Shown here: piece by piece, positions 7,524 to 17,000 of the stretch | Layout: each line of letters starts with the position of its first letter | Position numbering within the stretch: the first letter of the stretch is position 1 | Origin: an uncultured Lachnospiraceae bacterium | GTDB lineage: Bacteria; Bacillota; Clostridia; Lachnospirales; Lachnospiraceae | Assembly (NCBI GenBank): GCA_910583605.1 | Contig: CAJTXN010000019.1 | Span: 1-34,328, forward strand | Reading direction: 5' to 3' | DNA length: 34,328 nucleotides | Notes under the pieces: generated by a model | Seen by the model: only the letters and a program-made list of their open reading frames with translations | The model's database searches: none | Told to the model about the DNA's origin: nothing | Translations under genes and position numbers: made by a program

Positions 7524-8183
7524 ATGGTAAAAAGCTTCGTACAAATATTAAACGTTGGTTTTGGTATTATTAATAATACTCAGCCGGTGGAAGAGAAGAA
7601 TCCGGAAGTAATCATGGAAATGGTAATGGGACTGGATGATCCTGCAAGGGATATCAGAATCATCGGTTTTAGAACTTATGATATGGATACGGATACCGGA
7701 GTTATGAGTAATCAGAGCGGAATCTATTATTTAGAAGGTGAAGAATTTACATATCCAAAGGTCGATCAGGAGATAACTTCCTATATGAAGAATACCGGTA
7801 TCGAGTATGAAAAAGGTCAGCAGCTGATCAAGGTAAAGAAACCGAATGTAATGGTATATCCGTTTAATGCCAATGATACCATTCTGGATACGGCAGCAGT
7901 TCTTATTAAGATGAAGATTCGAAAAGAAGAAGAACGCCGTATAAGACTGGAAGAAGAGATTGTAACCTATAAGAATAATCTTGTACTGGATTTAAAGAAA
8001 GTTGCGGAATATGTTGAAAATAACCAGTTCAATACGATTCCTCTTGTAGATGCAGGAGATAATGTGAAGATTCTGAATGTATTAGGTGATAAAGGAAACT
8101 TCAATAAGCATATCGAACATATGAGAAATATTCGTGTGGAAATAATGGCTATTGATAAGTTTCTTCGGGAAAACACAATGTAG
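7524..8183 (+). CDS. Conserved-looking cytoplasmic protein of unknown function
   Basis: Not recognised. 219 residues from the preferred start, with no signal peptide or membrane helix. Residues 1-20 are hydrophobic-amphipathic (VKSFVQILNVGFGIINN), the middle is beta-rich (IRIIGFRTYDMDTDTG, SGIYYLEGEEFTYP), and residues about 130-160 form a charged helix (KMKIRKEEERRIRLEEE) likely to be a coiled coil. Three in-frame ATGs compete (7509, 7515, 7524); 7524 is chosen because GGGGA lies at fair spacing and the other two lie very close to the transcript start. It has a near-consensus promoter and its own terminator, so it is an independently and probably strongly expressed gene. Confidence 0.72.
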   Translation: MVKSFVQILNVGFGIINNTQPVEEKNPEVIMEMVMGLDDPARDIRIIGFRTYDMDTDTGVMSNQSGIYYLEGEEFTYPKVDQEITSYMKNTGIEYEKGQQLIKVKKPNVMVYPFNANDTILDTAAVLIKMKIRKEEERRIRLEEEIVTYKNNLVLDLKKVAEYVENNQFNTIPLVDAGDNVKILNVLGDKGNFNKHIEHMRNIRVEIMAIDKFLRENTM

Positions 8184-8196
8184 AAACAGTGACTGT

Positions 8197-8229
8197 AAAA
8201 AAGGAGTTGTTGTAAAACAGCTCTTTTTT
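8197..8229 (+). terminator. Intrinsic terminator of the 7524-8183 gene
   Basis: GAGTTGTT pairs with AACAGCTC around the loop GTAA and is followed by TTTTTTATTT. Confidence 0.85.
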
Positions 8230-8232
8230 ATT

Positions 8233-8274
8233 TAAAAAAGTTACGAAACTTATATTTTTAGGTTATAAGTTTCG
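8233..8274 (-). terminator. Intrinsic terminator of azlCD
   Basis: On the minus strand CGAAACTTATA pairs with TATAAGTTTCG (11 bp) and is followed by a TAACTTTTTT tract. It ends the azlC-azlD transcript. Confidence 0.75.
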
Positions 8275-8284
8275 CAATTATCTG

Positions 8285-8587
8285 CTATAAAAGTATCTGT
8301 GTAATAAATACTGCCAGCATGGAACACAGTGCCACCACTACGAGACTTTTTTCTTTATGTGCCAACAGCAGCGCTGTCAGTGTTCCGACTATGGCAGTGA
8401 CAATACCGGTTGTAGATGTAAAGATATCCGGAAAGGTCAGGGAAGCCAGAACGGCATAGGGAACATAATATAAAAAAGATTTAATATAGTCGGAAGTGAT
8501 TTCTTTGCGAAAGACTGCCATTGGAAGGACACGGGGAAGATATGTTACCAGTGCCATCAGAAAAACAGCGATCAGCGTTTTTTTCAT
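8285..8587 (-). CDS. azlD: Branched-chain amino acid export protein, AzlD type
   Basis: The small partner of the AzlCD (BrnFE-type) branched-chain amino acid exporter. At 100 residues it has the family's usual size and about four hydrophobic helices. The family hallmark MALVTYLPRVLPM appears near the N-terminus, followed by YVPYAVLASLTFPDI and a helix VTAIVGTLTALLLA. Its ATG abuts the stop codon of azlC directly, so the two are translationally coupled. A terminator follows. Confidence 0.88.
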   Translation of the reverse strand: MKKTLIAVFLMALVTYLPRVLPMAVFRKEITSDYIKSFLYYVPYAVLASLTFPDIFTSTTGIVTAIVGTLTALLLAHKEKSLVVVALCSMLAVFITQILL

Positions 8588-9304
8588 TTATTTGTCCTCC
8601 TTCTTATTAACCGGATAGAAATATGCAGCTGCCATGGAGGCGGAAACGGTTGCTATGATTGTGCAGAATCCGTCGGATATAAATTCAAATACAGGTATAT
8701 ACCGGATCAGGCATGTGATTGTAATGGATATCAGGATAACATACAAGATAGGTGCCTGTTTCTTTGCAGGAGGAATGATGATGGCAATGAACATGGCATA
8801 CAGGGCAATTCCCATTGCTCCTTTTGCAATTTCCGGAAGAATTCCGGAGGTACAGGCCCCCAGAAAGGTTCCTGCCGACCAGCCAAGGTACGGAAAAGTG
8901 ATCAATCCATACATATAAGAGCCGGAAATATTTTTTGGCTCTACGGAAGCAATGGCAAAGGTTTCGTCAGTGATACCGAAACTGAATAAGAGCCTGTGAA
9001 ATATGGAAGTACCCGGTTCCATTTTCTGTGACAGAGACAGTGACATAAGCATATATCTCATGTTAATCACAAAGGTTGTCAGGGTGATTTCAATGTATGT
9101 ACCCCCGGATATGATTAAATTGGTTCCGGCGAACTGTCCGGAACTTGTAAGATTCGTCATGGAAATTAAAACCGCAAGCCAGACCGGAAGTCCCGCACTG
9201 ACTGCCATAAATCCGAATGTAAAAGAAACCGGAAGATATCCGAGGCCGACGGGCAGTCCTTTTATCAGTCCGTTTTTGTATTGTTGTTTTTTTGTACCGT
9301 TCAT
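8588..9304 (-). CDS. azlC: Branched-chain amino acid export protein, AzlC type
   Basis: The large membrane subunit of an AzlCD exporter, 238 residues with about six to seven membrane helices. Family features include GLPVGLGYLPVSFTFGFMAV near the N-terminus, SSGQFAGTNLI, and FGITDETFA in the central loop. Together with AzlD it should export branched-chain amino acids or analogues. It has its own minus-strand promoter (9341-9369) and ends exactly where azlD starts. Confidence 0.92.
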   Translation of the reverse strand: MNGTKKQQYKNGLIKGLPVGLGYLPVSFTFGFMAVSAGLPVWLAVLISMTNLTSSGQFAGTNLIISGGTYIEITLTTFVINMRYMLMSLSLSQKMEPGTSIFHRLLFSFGITDETFAIASVEPKNISGSYMYGLITFPYLGWSAGTFLGACTSGILPEIAKGAMGIALYAMFIAIIIPPAKKQAPILYVILISITITCLIRYIPVFEFISDGFCTIIATVSASMAAAYFYPVNKKEDK

Positions 9305-9340
9305 TGTTCCTATCCTCTGTTAAGACTGTTTTGCATAGCG

Positions 9341-9369
9341 ATTATAGCATTTACTTTTTAGAAACACAA
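9341..9369 (-). promoter_or_regulatory. Promoter of azlCD
   Basis: On the minus strand TTGTGT (9364-9369) and TATAAT (9341-9346) are 17 bases apart, about 37 bases upstream of the azlC start. Between this promoter and the divergent gene at 9440 lies a perfect 14-base palindrome, ATACTATATAGTAT (9408-9421), which might be an operator. Confidence 0.6.
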
Positions 9370-9439
9370 GTAACTTTCACTTGCAAAAAACAAAGCATTC
9401 AAGTATTATACTATATAGTATGGTACTATTAGTACAGAA

Positions 9440-10330
9440 ATGAGAATGCGTGTGGAAAATCGATGGAACAGAAATCAATCCTTAGAGGAATATAATAGAA
9501 TTAAATATGTGGCAGGAATCCTTTATCCGCCGGTTCTGTATGCTTTTCTGCTAATGGCGGTACAGTTTGCAGGAAACATTTACTATGGGTATGTATATGC
9601 AACTTCCATTGGAGAGAGAGTCACTTTTAATCAATCCCATGAGTTTTTAGAAAATGTGGAGCGACTGGTGCTGGAACATAATTATCTGCTGACAATGGTG
9701 TCTGCAGTTATAGGACTGGCGGTTTTTATGTATATATTTGAAACGGATGCAAAAAGCAGCGGGAAATTTGGATTTATCAGACAGGTAAAAGAGATAAAAA
9801 CATACAGACTTGGATATCTGATCATTCTTGGATGTGTGGGAAATATAGGACTCAGCCGCCTGCTGTCCCTGTTACCGTTAGACAATATTATCGGCAGTTA
9901 CAGGGATACGCAGGAGTCTTTATTGGCGGGCAGACTTGTGATTCAGATTTTATCGGTATCTGTTCTGGTTCCGATTACGGAGGAACTGGTTTACCGGGGA
10001 CTGGTTTGTGAACGGATTCGGCGGCTCTTGGGAGATAAGATTGCAGTTTTTATGTCTGCCGGTATGTTTGCTGTATTTCATTTTAATCTTCTGCAGGGGA
10101 TTTATGCTTTTATTGCAGGAATTGTGTTGGGATATGTTTATCTGAAATACAATAATATTGTTTATTGCATACTTTTGCATGGAATTGCCAATCTGACCGC
10201 CGTTCTGGTGAATTATTTCAGTATTTCTGGTTATATTAATAACCATATTGTACTTTATCTGGTTGTCATGCTGGCAGAGCTGGCTGTAACTGTGATTGTA
10301 GCAGAAAGGATATACAAAAGCAAAGATTGA
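9440..10330 (+). CDS. CPBP-family intramembrane metalloprotease (CAAX protease/bacteriocin-processing)
   Basis: A multi-pass membrane protein of 296 residues with the CPBP (Abi) glutamic protease signature: E181-E182 and R186 in TEELVYRGL, H214 in FAVFHFN, and H247 with N251 in LHGIAN. These are the conserved motif 1, 2 and 3 residues. Such proteins cleave substrates within the membrane, and bacterial members often serve in bacteriocin maturation or immunity, but no bacteriocin gene is nearby. The start is uncertain: no clear ribosome site precedes ATG 9440 or ATG 9446. It is divergent from azlC. Confidence 0.88.
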   Translation: MRMRVENRWNRNQSLEEYNRIKYVAGILYPPVLYAFLLMAVQFAGNIYYGYVYATSIGERVTFNQSHEFLENVERLVLEHNYLLTMVSAVIGLAVFMYIFETDAKSSGKFGFIRQVKEIKTYRLGYLIILGCVGNIGLSRLLSLLPLDNIIGSYRDTQESLLAGRLVIQILSVSVLVPITEELVYRGLVCERIRRLLGDKIAVFMSAGMFAVFHFNLLQGIYAFIAGIVLGYVYLKYNNIVYCILLHGIANLTAVLVNYFSISGYINNHIVLYLVVMLAELAVTVIVAERIYKSKD

Positions 10331-10367
10331 TATTGAAATTGCACAGCAAAAATAAATAAAAAAACAT

Positions 10368-10396
10368 TTGATAAATTTCATACAGTGTGTTACATT
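10368..10396 (+). promoter_or_regulatory. Promoter of the glf-glycosyltransferase operon
   Basis: TTGATA (10368-10373) and TACATT (10391-10396) are 17 bases apart, 25 bases upstream of the glf start. Confidence 0.5.
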
Positions 10397-10421
10397 AGTT
10401 TTCGAAGAAATGAGGTAAAAG

Positions 10422-11561
10422 ATGTACGATTGTATAATTGTGGGCGCAGGAATTGCCGGAGCAGTAACAGCCAGAAAACTGGCAGAGCATGATAAAAAAA
10501 TACTAATACTGGAACAGAGAGACCATATAGGCGGAAATTGCTATGATTATATGGATCATAACGGAATATTAATTCATAAATACGGTCCTCATATATTTCA
10601 TACCAACAGTGATGAAGTATATGAGTTTTTGTCAGGATTTACAAAGTGGTCGGATTATCATCACGAGGTGCTGGCGTATGTAGACGGAAAATACATACCG
10701 GTACCTTTTAATCTGAATACTCTGGATATGATATATGATTCGGAAAAGGCTTCTGCATTGAGGAAGAAGTTAACGGATAAATACGGATATGGCAGCAGGG
10801 TTGCCATTCTGGAATTGATGCAGGAAGATGACAAAGAAATCCGAGAAATAGCAGAGTATGTATATCAAAATATATTTTTAAAATATACAATGAAACAGTG
10901 GGGGCAGAAGCCGGAACAGATGGACAGCTCCGTAACTGCCAGAGTTCCGGTTTTAATCTCAGAGGATAACGGATATTTTCAGGATAAATATCAGGGAATG
11001 CCTCTGGATGGATATACAAAAATGTTTGAGACTATGCTGTCTCATGAGGGAATTGACATTCGTTTATCCACGAATGCCGCAGAGCTGCTGAAGTTTGGCG
11101 AAGAGGGCATCTTTTTCGAGGACAGGCCTTATTTTGGGGAAGTAGTATATACCGGACCGATTGATGAACTGTTTGACCGGATATATGGCAGACTGCCGTA
11201 CCGGACATTACGGTTTGAATATGAGGAATGGAACCGGGAATCCTATCAGCCCGCAGCGGTAGTAAATTATACGGTAAGCGAAGATTTTACAAGAATTACG
11301 GAATTTAAGAAACTTACAGGCCGGAAGTCGGAGCGTACCACGATTGTAAAAGAGTATTCCGGTGATTATACGGGAAAACGCAATGAAATACCATATTATG
11401 CGATACTGAATGAGAAAAATATTGATTTATATAAAAAATACCTGAATCTGACTGAAAAATATGAGAAGTTGCATATGTTAGGCAGACTGGCGGAATATAA
11501 GTATTATAATATTGATGCAATTACACTGGAAGCATTGAAACTGGCTGAACGATTGATTTAG
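10422..11561 (+). CDS. glf: UDP-galactopyranose mutase
   Basis: An FAD-dependent cytoplasmic enzyme that interconverts UDP-galactopyranose and UDP-galactofuranose, the donor for galactofuranose-containing surface glycans. The 379-residue length matches the family. The FAD-binding Rossmann motif VGAGIAGAV is at 7-15, then LEQRDHIGGNCYD and KYGPHIFHT, both typical of Glf, and the C-terminal block MLGRLAEYKYYNIDA. The ribosome site GAGGTAAAAG is good. It is followed 25 bases later by a family 2 glycosyltransferase, probably in the same transcript. Confidence 0.95.
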   Translation: MYDCIIVGAGIAGAVTARKLAEHDKKILILEQRDHIGGNCYDYMDHNGILIHKYGPHIFHTNSDEVYEFLSGFTKWSDYHHEVLAYVDGKYIPVPFNLNTLDMIYDSEKASALRKKLTDKYGYGSRVAILELMQEDDKEIREIAEYVYQNIFLKYTMKQWGQKPEQMDSSVTARVPVLISEDNGYFQDKYQGMPLDGYTKMFETMLSHEGIDIRLSTNAAELLKFGEEGIFFEDRPYFGEVVYTGPIDELFDRIYGRLPYRTLRFEYEEWNRESYQPAAVVNYTVSEDFTRITEFKKLTGRKSERTTIVKEYSGDYTGKRNEIPYYAILNEKNIDLYKKYLNLTEKYEKLHMLGRLAEYKYYNIDAITLEALKLAERLI

Positions 11562-11586
11562 TATATTAGAAAAGAGGATTAGTACA

Positions 11587-12603
11587 TTGAAGATTTTAAC
11601 CATTGTTGTTCCGTGCTATAATTCTGAAGCATATATGAAAAAATGCATAGATAGTGTACTGACTGGCGGAGAAGATGTAGAAATAATTATTGTGGATGAC
11701 GGTTCTAAGGATAAAACGGCCCAAATAGCAGATGAATATGCCAGAAATCATAGTTCCGTTATAAAAGCAGTTCACCAGGAAAACGGCGGACACGGAGAAG
11801 CAGTTAATACCGGACTTAGGAATGCTTCCGGTATCTTTTTTAAGGTAGTGGACAGTGATGACTGGGTGGATGAAGCTGCCTATAAAAAGGTGTTAAAAGC
11901 ATTAAAGAGTGCGGTAAAGATGGACTCGGAACTAGACCTGCTGCTGACCAATTTTGTATATGACAAAGTTGGTGTACGCAGGAAAAAGACCATGCGGTAC
12001 AAACATGCACTGAAAGAACACACGCTGCTTACCTGGAGCGACGGCGTCCGTTTTAATAAATTTCAATACATTCTGATGCATTCCGTCATCTACCGGACAC
12101 AGATGCTAAGGGACTGCAATCTGGAACTGCCGAAGCATACATTTTATGTTGATAATATTTTTATATTTAAACCGCTGCCATATGTAAGAAAACTTTATTA
12201 TCTGGATGTGGATTTTTATCATTACTTTATTGGAAGAAATGATCAGTCTGTTAACGAAAAAGTAATGATATCAAGGCTCGACCAGCAGATCCGGGTGAAC
12301 AAATGCATGATAGATTTCTTTAGTGAAGCGGATATTGAGGACAAGCGTCTATATAAATACATGTTTCAATATCTGGATATGATGATGTGCGTGTCCTCTA
12401 TTATGGCAATCTTATCCAAAGACAGTGACAAACTGGAGCAGAAAGCGGAGCTTTGGCAATATCTGAAAGAAAAAGATTTGGAATTATATCATGCATTAAG
12501 AACCACGGTATTTGGAATCTGGATGAATCTGCCGGGACATAGCGGAAGAATGCTGTCTAAAAGCGGGTATAAGGTGATGCAGAAGGTATTTGGCTTCAAT
12601 TAG
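11587..12603 (+). CDS. Glycosyltransferase family 2
   Basis: A 338-residue GT-A-fold glycosyltransferase. It begins MKILTIVVPCYNSE, carries VDDGS (36-40) for nucleotide-sugar binding, NGGHGEAVNTGL, and the metal-binding DSDD (89-92). No membrane helix is evident, so it should act at the cytoplasmic face. The start is a TTG with AAAGAGGA upstream; this gives the canonical family N-terminus. Being next to glf, it may transfer galactofuranose, but that is inference from context. Its stop codon directly abuts the structured RNA candidate starting at about 12604. Confidence 0.88.
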   Translation: MKILTIVVPCYNSEAYMKKCIDSVLTGGEDVEIIIVDDGSKDKTAQIADEYARNHSSVIKAVHQENGGHGEAVNTGLRNASGIFFKVVDSDDWVDEAAYKKVLKALKSAVKMDSELDLLLTNFVYDKVGVRRKKTMRYKHALKEHTLLTWSDGVRFNKFQYILMHSVIYRTQMLRDCNLELPKHTFYVDNIFIFKPLPYVRKLYYLDVDFYHYFIGRNDQSVNEKVMISRLDQQIRVNKCMIDFFSEADIEDKRLYKYMFQYLDMMMCVSSIMAILSKDSDKLEQKAELWQYLKEKDLELYHALRTTVFGIWMNLPGHSGRMLSKSGYKVMQKVFGFN

Positions 12604-12812
12604 ATATGGTACGGTTCAGACGGAAGTTCTAAGCGTTCTGTGTGCAGGTGTTCTAAGACGGACGCTACTGGCGGATATTCGGCATCCTGCCTCAAATCCG
12701 CCTTCAACTGACATCGTGTCAGTTGATAGCTGGGTAAAGAGCAGAACACTAATGAGGAGGATGTGTGGCTGATTGTGAGGATATGGTAGAGAACAGCAGA
12801 GGCGGAAGCCAA
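12604..12812 (+). ncRNA. Candidate structured noncoding RNA, possibly raiA-type
   Basis: No convincing protein is coded here, but the sequence is full of nested and crossing helices. GCGTTC (12633-12638) pairs with GGACGC (12660-12665). GGCGGAT (12670-12676) pairs with ATCCGCC (12696-12702), enclosing GGCA/TGCC. TCAACTGACA (12704-12713) pairs with TGTCAGTTGA (12717-12726), a perfect 10-bp hairpin with loop TCG. GTGTTCT (12648-12654), inside the first loop, matches AGAACAC (12743-12749), which would make a pseudoknot. GTTCTAAG occurs twice (12626, 12650), and AGAAC at 12790 can pair with the first copy. A terminator follows at 12833. The size and pseudoknotted layout recall the raiA RNA of Firmicutes, but the name is only a guess. 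No separate promoter was found, so it may be released from the glycosyltransferase mRNA. Confidence 0.6.
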
Positions 12813-12832
12813 TTTTAAATAGCATATATGTC

Positions 12833-12861
12833 AAACTGTCGTAGTCCTACGGCAGTTTTTA
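12833..12861 (+). terminator. Intrinsic terminator after the structured RNA
   Basis: AAACTGTCGTA pairs with TACGGCAGTTT (one G.T pair) around a short GTCC loop and is followed by a T-run. It ends the glf-glycosyltransferase-RNA transcript. Confidence 0.85.
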
Positions 12862-12870
12862 TGTTATAAT
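12862..12870 (+). promoter_or_regulatory. Extended -10 promoter for sbcDC
   Basis: TGTTATAAT is an extended -10 element (TGn plus a perfect TATAAT). It begins directly after the T-run of the preceding terminator. No -35 match lies at 17 bases, because that position falls inside the terminator stem. Confidence 0.55.
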
Positions 12871-12916
12871 ATGACACATATGATAACTTTTTTTCAGGAA
12901 GCGAGGGGTACAGGAT

Positions 12917-14083
12917 ATGAAGATTTTCCACATTTCGGATTTACACATCGGCAAGCAGCTGCATTACTATAGCCTGAATGAGGAGCAAAGATATATTTTA
13001 TCCCGGATAGTTGACAAAGCGGAAGAATACCGGCCGGATGTTATTCTGATTGCCGGAGATATTTATGATAAGTCGGTGCCGTCGGGGGAAGCTTATGAGA
13101 TTTTTGATGAATTTTTAAATAATCTGGCGGATATTCAGCCTTCAATACCGGTGCTGATCATAGCGGGGAACCATGACAATGCGAAACGGCTGAAGTATGC
13201 GGGGGCGTTTCTTGAGAAACAGAATATTTATATTTCGGTTTTGCCGCCGCAGGAGAAAAATGAATTTTTAAAAAAGGTAATATTAAAGGATGAATACGGA
13301 GAAGTGAATTTTTATTTACTGCCCTTTACCAAACCGGGATATGTAAAACATCTGTTCGGGGATGGAGAAATACAGGATTATAGCAGCGCCTTAAAGGCGT
13401 TGATTGAGCGGGAGCAGATTGACTGGTCCAAACGGAATGTATTGCTTGCCCATCAGTTTTTTGTATCCGGCGGACAGGAGCCGGAAAAATGCGGTTCGGA
13501 ACTGACTTATATATCCGTGGGAGGGATTGACAGTGTGGATGTTGATTGTGTGCGGAAGTTTGATTATGCCGCATTGGGACATATTCATGGGGAACAGGCC
13601 ATTGGTGAACCGCATATCCGTTACAGCGGAACACCGATGAAATATTCCGTCAGTGAAGAGAACCATATAAAAGGTATTACGATGGCAACGCTGGGAGCGA
13701 AAAACAGCGAATTAAAATTTGAAAGAATACCTCTTGTCATGGCGCAGGATGTAAGAAGGATAGAAGGAACGTTAGAAGAAGTCATTGCACAGGCAACGGA
13801 AGGAAACAGAAATGATTATGTCAGTATTACGCTGACGGATGAGGAGCGTCTGTACCGGCCGAAAGACCAGCTGGAGGAGCATTATACTCATATATTGGAA
13901 GTGCGGCTGGAAAATCGTAATATCCACACCGGATTTAGCAGGACGGAAGAACCGGGGGAACATCTGGAGCCTTTAGCGGCCTTTGCGGAATTTTACCAGA
14001 TTATGCATGATCAGCCCATCAGTGAAAAAGAAATTAAGATTATGACTGAAATTGTCAGTGAAGTAAAAAATGCACAGGAATAG
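12917..14083 (+). CDS. sbcD: Exonuclease SbcCD, nuclease subunit D
   Basis: The Mre11-like subunit of the SbcCD nuclease, which opens hairpins and processes DNA ends with its ATPase partner SbcC. 388 residues. The phosphoesterase motifs are in order: HISDLHIGK (D8, H10), IAGDIYDK, IAGNHDNAKR, LAHQFF and GHIHG. The C-terminal half carries the SbcD-specific capping region (PLVMAQDVRRIEG). The ribosome site GAGGGGTACAGGAT precedes the ATG. sbcC starts 12 bases later. A long perfect palindrome, the natural kind of SbcCD substrate, lies 0.8 kb downstream of sbcC, which is probably coincidence. Confidence 0.95.
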   Translation: MKIFHISDLHIGKQLHYYSLNEEQRYILSRIVDKAEEYRPDVILIAGDIYDKSVPSGEAYEIFDEFLNNLADIQPSIPVLIIAGNHDNAKRLKYAGAFLEKQNIYISVLPPQEKNEFLKKVILKDEYGEVNFYLLPFTKPGYVKHLFGDGEIQDYSSALKALIEREQIDWSKRNVLLAHQFFVSGGQEPEKCGSELTYISVGGIDSVDVDCVRKFDYAALGHIHGEQAIGEPHIRYSGTPMKYSVSEENHIKGITMATLGAKNSELKFERIPLVMAQDVRRIEGTLEEVIAQATEGNRNDYVSITLTDEERLYRPKDQLEEHYTHILEVRLENRNIHTGFSRTEEPGEHLEPLAAFAEFYQIMHDQPISEKEIKIMTEIVSEVKNAQE

Positions 14084-14095
14084 GGGGCGGCATTA

Positions 14096-17000
14096 ATGAA
14101 ACCAATATACATAAAAATGAAGGCATTTGGCTCCTATCAGCAGGAAATCATTGATTTTACGGATGTTAACAGGGGACTGTTTCTGATAACGGGAGATACC
14201 GGCGCCGGAAAAACAACGATTTTTGATGCAATCACTTATGCATTATACGGAAAAACCAGCGGCGGAAAACGGAACGGAGAGATGATGTGCAGTCAGTTTG
14301 CGCCTGCGGGAATGCTGACGGAAGTGGAATTTCGTTTTTTATATAATGATAGTGAATATACGGTTTGCCGAAGACCGGAACAGCCCAAGTGGAAAAAAAC
14401 GGAAAAAGACGGAACCGGATATTATAAACAATTGAAAACAATGTCACCGGCATTTGTGGAACTGACTTTACCGGACGGTACGGTGTGGCAGGGAAAGAAA
14501 CGGGAGACGGATAGAAAAATAGAAGAAATCATCGGGTTAAATGTGGAACAGTTTACACAGATTGCCATGCTGGCCCAGGGGGAATTTATGAAACTGCTTC
14601 ACGCAACATCAGAAGAGCGGAAGGAAATTTTTTCCAGAATTTTTGATACCGGACTTTATGCCCGGATAGAGAAAAAAATCAGTGAACGTGCCAAAGCAGT
14701 GAATCAGCGGCTGGATGAAAATAAACAGGACATTCTCAGGGAGCTGGAGAGAATCCGGTGCGTGGAAAACAGCAGTTATCAGCAGGCATGGGATTCTTAT
14801 GAAAAAAAATTTAGTGAAAGTGATAAAGAAGGTCTGTTAAAGCTGATTTCAGATATCTGTCTGGAGGGCGAAAAGAAAAAAGGTGAGACAGAGGAAACGA
14901 AAAAGAAAACGGAAAGTCAGTTGGAGGCTGTGAAAAGAGAACTGCAGTTTGCAGAAATGACTAATGGGATTTTTACTCAATTGGAGGAGACAGAAAAACA
15001 GCAACAGGAATTGGAAGCGGAATTGCCCCGGATAAAAGAATCGGAAGAAAAGTTGAAAAAAGGCCAACGGGCAGCTGAGGTTCGGAAAGATTATCAGAAT
15101 CTGCAGGAAAAAAAAGAGACTTTGGAAAACTGCAAATTCCGGATTACCGAATTGGAGCAGTGGATGGAAAAAAATCTTCCGGAGTTAGAGATATTAAAAG
15201 GCCGGGCACGGGAAGCGGCAGAGAAATATGAGAATCAATCGCCTGAACTGCATGGAGCAATTGCGGACTTGCGCGGAAATTTAGAAAGATATGATGAACT
15301 GGAGAACCGGAAGGTAAAATATGTGGAAATAAAAACGGAATTTCAGAAGGCACAGAATAAAGTAAAGGAATTGGAACAGAACAGGGAGACATATAAAAGA
15401 GAACTGGAAGAATTATCTGCTGCCACGGAGGAAATAAAGAAAAGTACAGAAAACATGGAAGTTCTGGAAGAACGGAAAGAGAAAGAGAGAAACAGGAAGG
15501 TAAGATTAGAAGATATCCGCAGTTATTTGTCGGAATTGGAAAGACAGGAAAGGGAATTAAAAGAATCGCAGGATATATATGAAGCTGCATCAAGAGAAGA
15601 GGAAACAAAGCAGGCGGAGTATGATGATATATATCATAGATTTATAGAGAGCCAGGCATTTATTCTGCGCTCCGGTTTAAAAGATGGAGAACCTTGTCCG
15701 GTATGCGGAAGTATTCATCACGTGATACTGGAAGACAGGAGAATGGAGAAAATAGATTCTGTGGATGAAAAGATGCTGCGGAAAGCAAAAACAGAGCTGG
15801 ACAGGGCGGCAAAGGACAAGCTTCGTGCAGATAAATGCAGGCAGAAGAATGAGATGGATGTGGAAAATACCGGACGTTTGCTGGAATATGAATATAGGAA
15901 GCAGTATGGAACAGAGCTGATTCTTTCCGAAAATACCGCAGAGGAGATTGAATCGGATTATCAGGAAGTGAAAAAGGCTTTAGAGGAACTGGAAAATCGC
16001 AGAAAAACAGCGGAGCAAAATATTAAGATACTGGAAGAGAATGAAAAACGATTAAAGGAAATCACTGCCGGATCGGAAAAACTGACAGAGGATTTGAAAG
16101 AGCGTCAGGGAGAAATGAACCGGTCTGAGCTGCAGATGGCGGAATGTGGAGCCGGTTTAAACCAGTTAAAAGAGACGTTGCGTTATCCGGATAAGGAACA
16201 GGCGGAAAAGATACTGAAGGAAAAGGAAGATGAAATAGCCGGTTTAAAGAAAATGAAAGAAAAGATGGAAAAAGAATTTCAGCAATTTGAACAGACGGTA
16301 AATGAAAAGAAAGGAAAGCTGGATTCGGAAAGGGAAAGCTTACTTCGGGATAAGGCAGGATTTTATTCGGCAGAAGATATTTATGAAAAAAATCTCAAAG
16401 AACAGGGCTTTGAAAGTACGGAAGCTTTTATAAATGCAGTTCTGTCAGGGGAAGAAGTTCAGAAGCTGAAAGATACCATTCAGAAATTTAAAGACAAAGA
16501 ATTACTGGTTCATAATAATCTGGAACGGCTGAAACAGGAGGCAGAGGGAAAAGAGAAAATCGATACTTCCGGAAATCAGATTAAACAGCAGGATTTAGAG
16601 GACAGGCTGAAGACTTTGGAACGGGAAGAAAAAGAACTTTTTAATATGGATAAAATTAATCAGACGGCATATCAGAATGGAAAGAAACTTTATTCACAGA
16701 GGGAAACATGGAAAGAGCAGACGGCAGTCATTGACATTCTGAATAAAACTGCTAACGGCGGAATATCAAAAAAGCGTATGAATTTTCAGACTTATATCCA
16801 GAGACGTTATTTCCGCCAGATTATCAAATATGCCAATCAACGGTTATATCCCATGTCCGGCGGTCAGTTTATTCTGCAGTGCAGGGAAATTGAGGATTTG
16901 GGAACCCAGGGAACCGTAGGGCTGGATTTGGATGTTTACAGTATTGTCAATGACCGGACACGGGATGTTAAGACGCTGTCCGGCGGGGAATCATTCATGG

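Noticed and set aside
9950..10381. Minus-strand frame of 143 codons opposite the CPBP protease
   Set aside because: The plus strand has the clear EExxxR and HxxxN motifs; the minus frame has no ribosome site or recognisable domain.
12590..12834. Three reading frames of 60-72 codons in the region after the glycosyltransferase
   Set aside because: No ribosome sites and no protein-like composition; the region is better explained by a structured RNA.
15144..15608. Minus-strand frame of 154 codons inside sbcC
   Set aside because: It is a shadow of the sbcC coiled coil, rich in Leu, Phe, Pro and Ser as expected from antisense of Glu/Lys codons.
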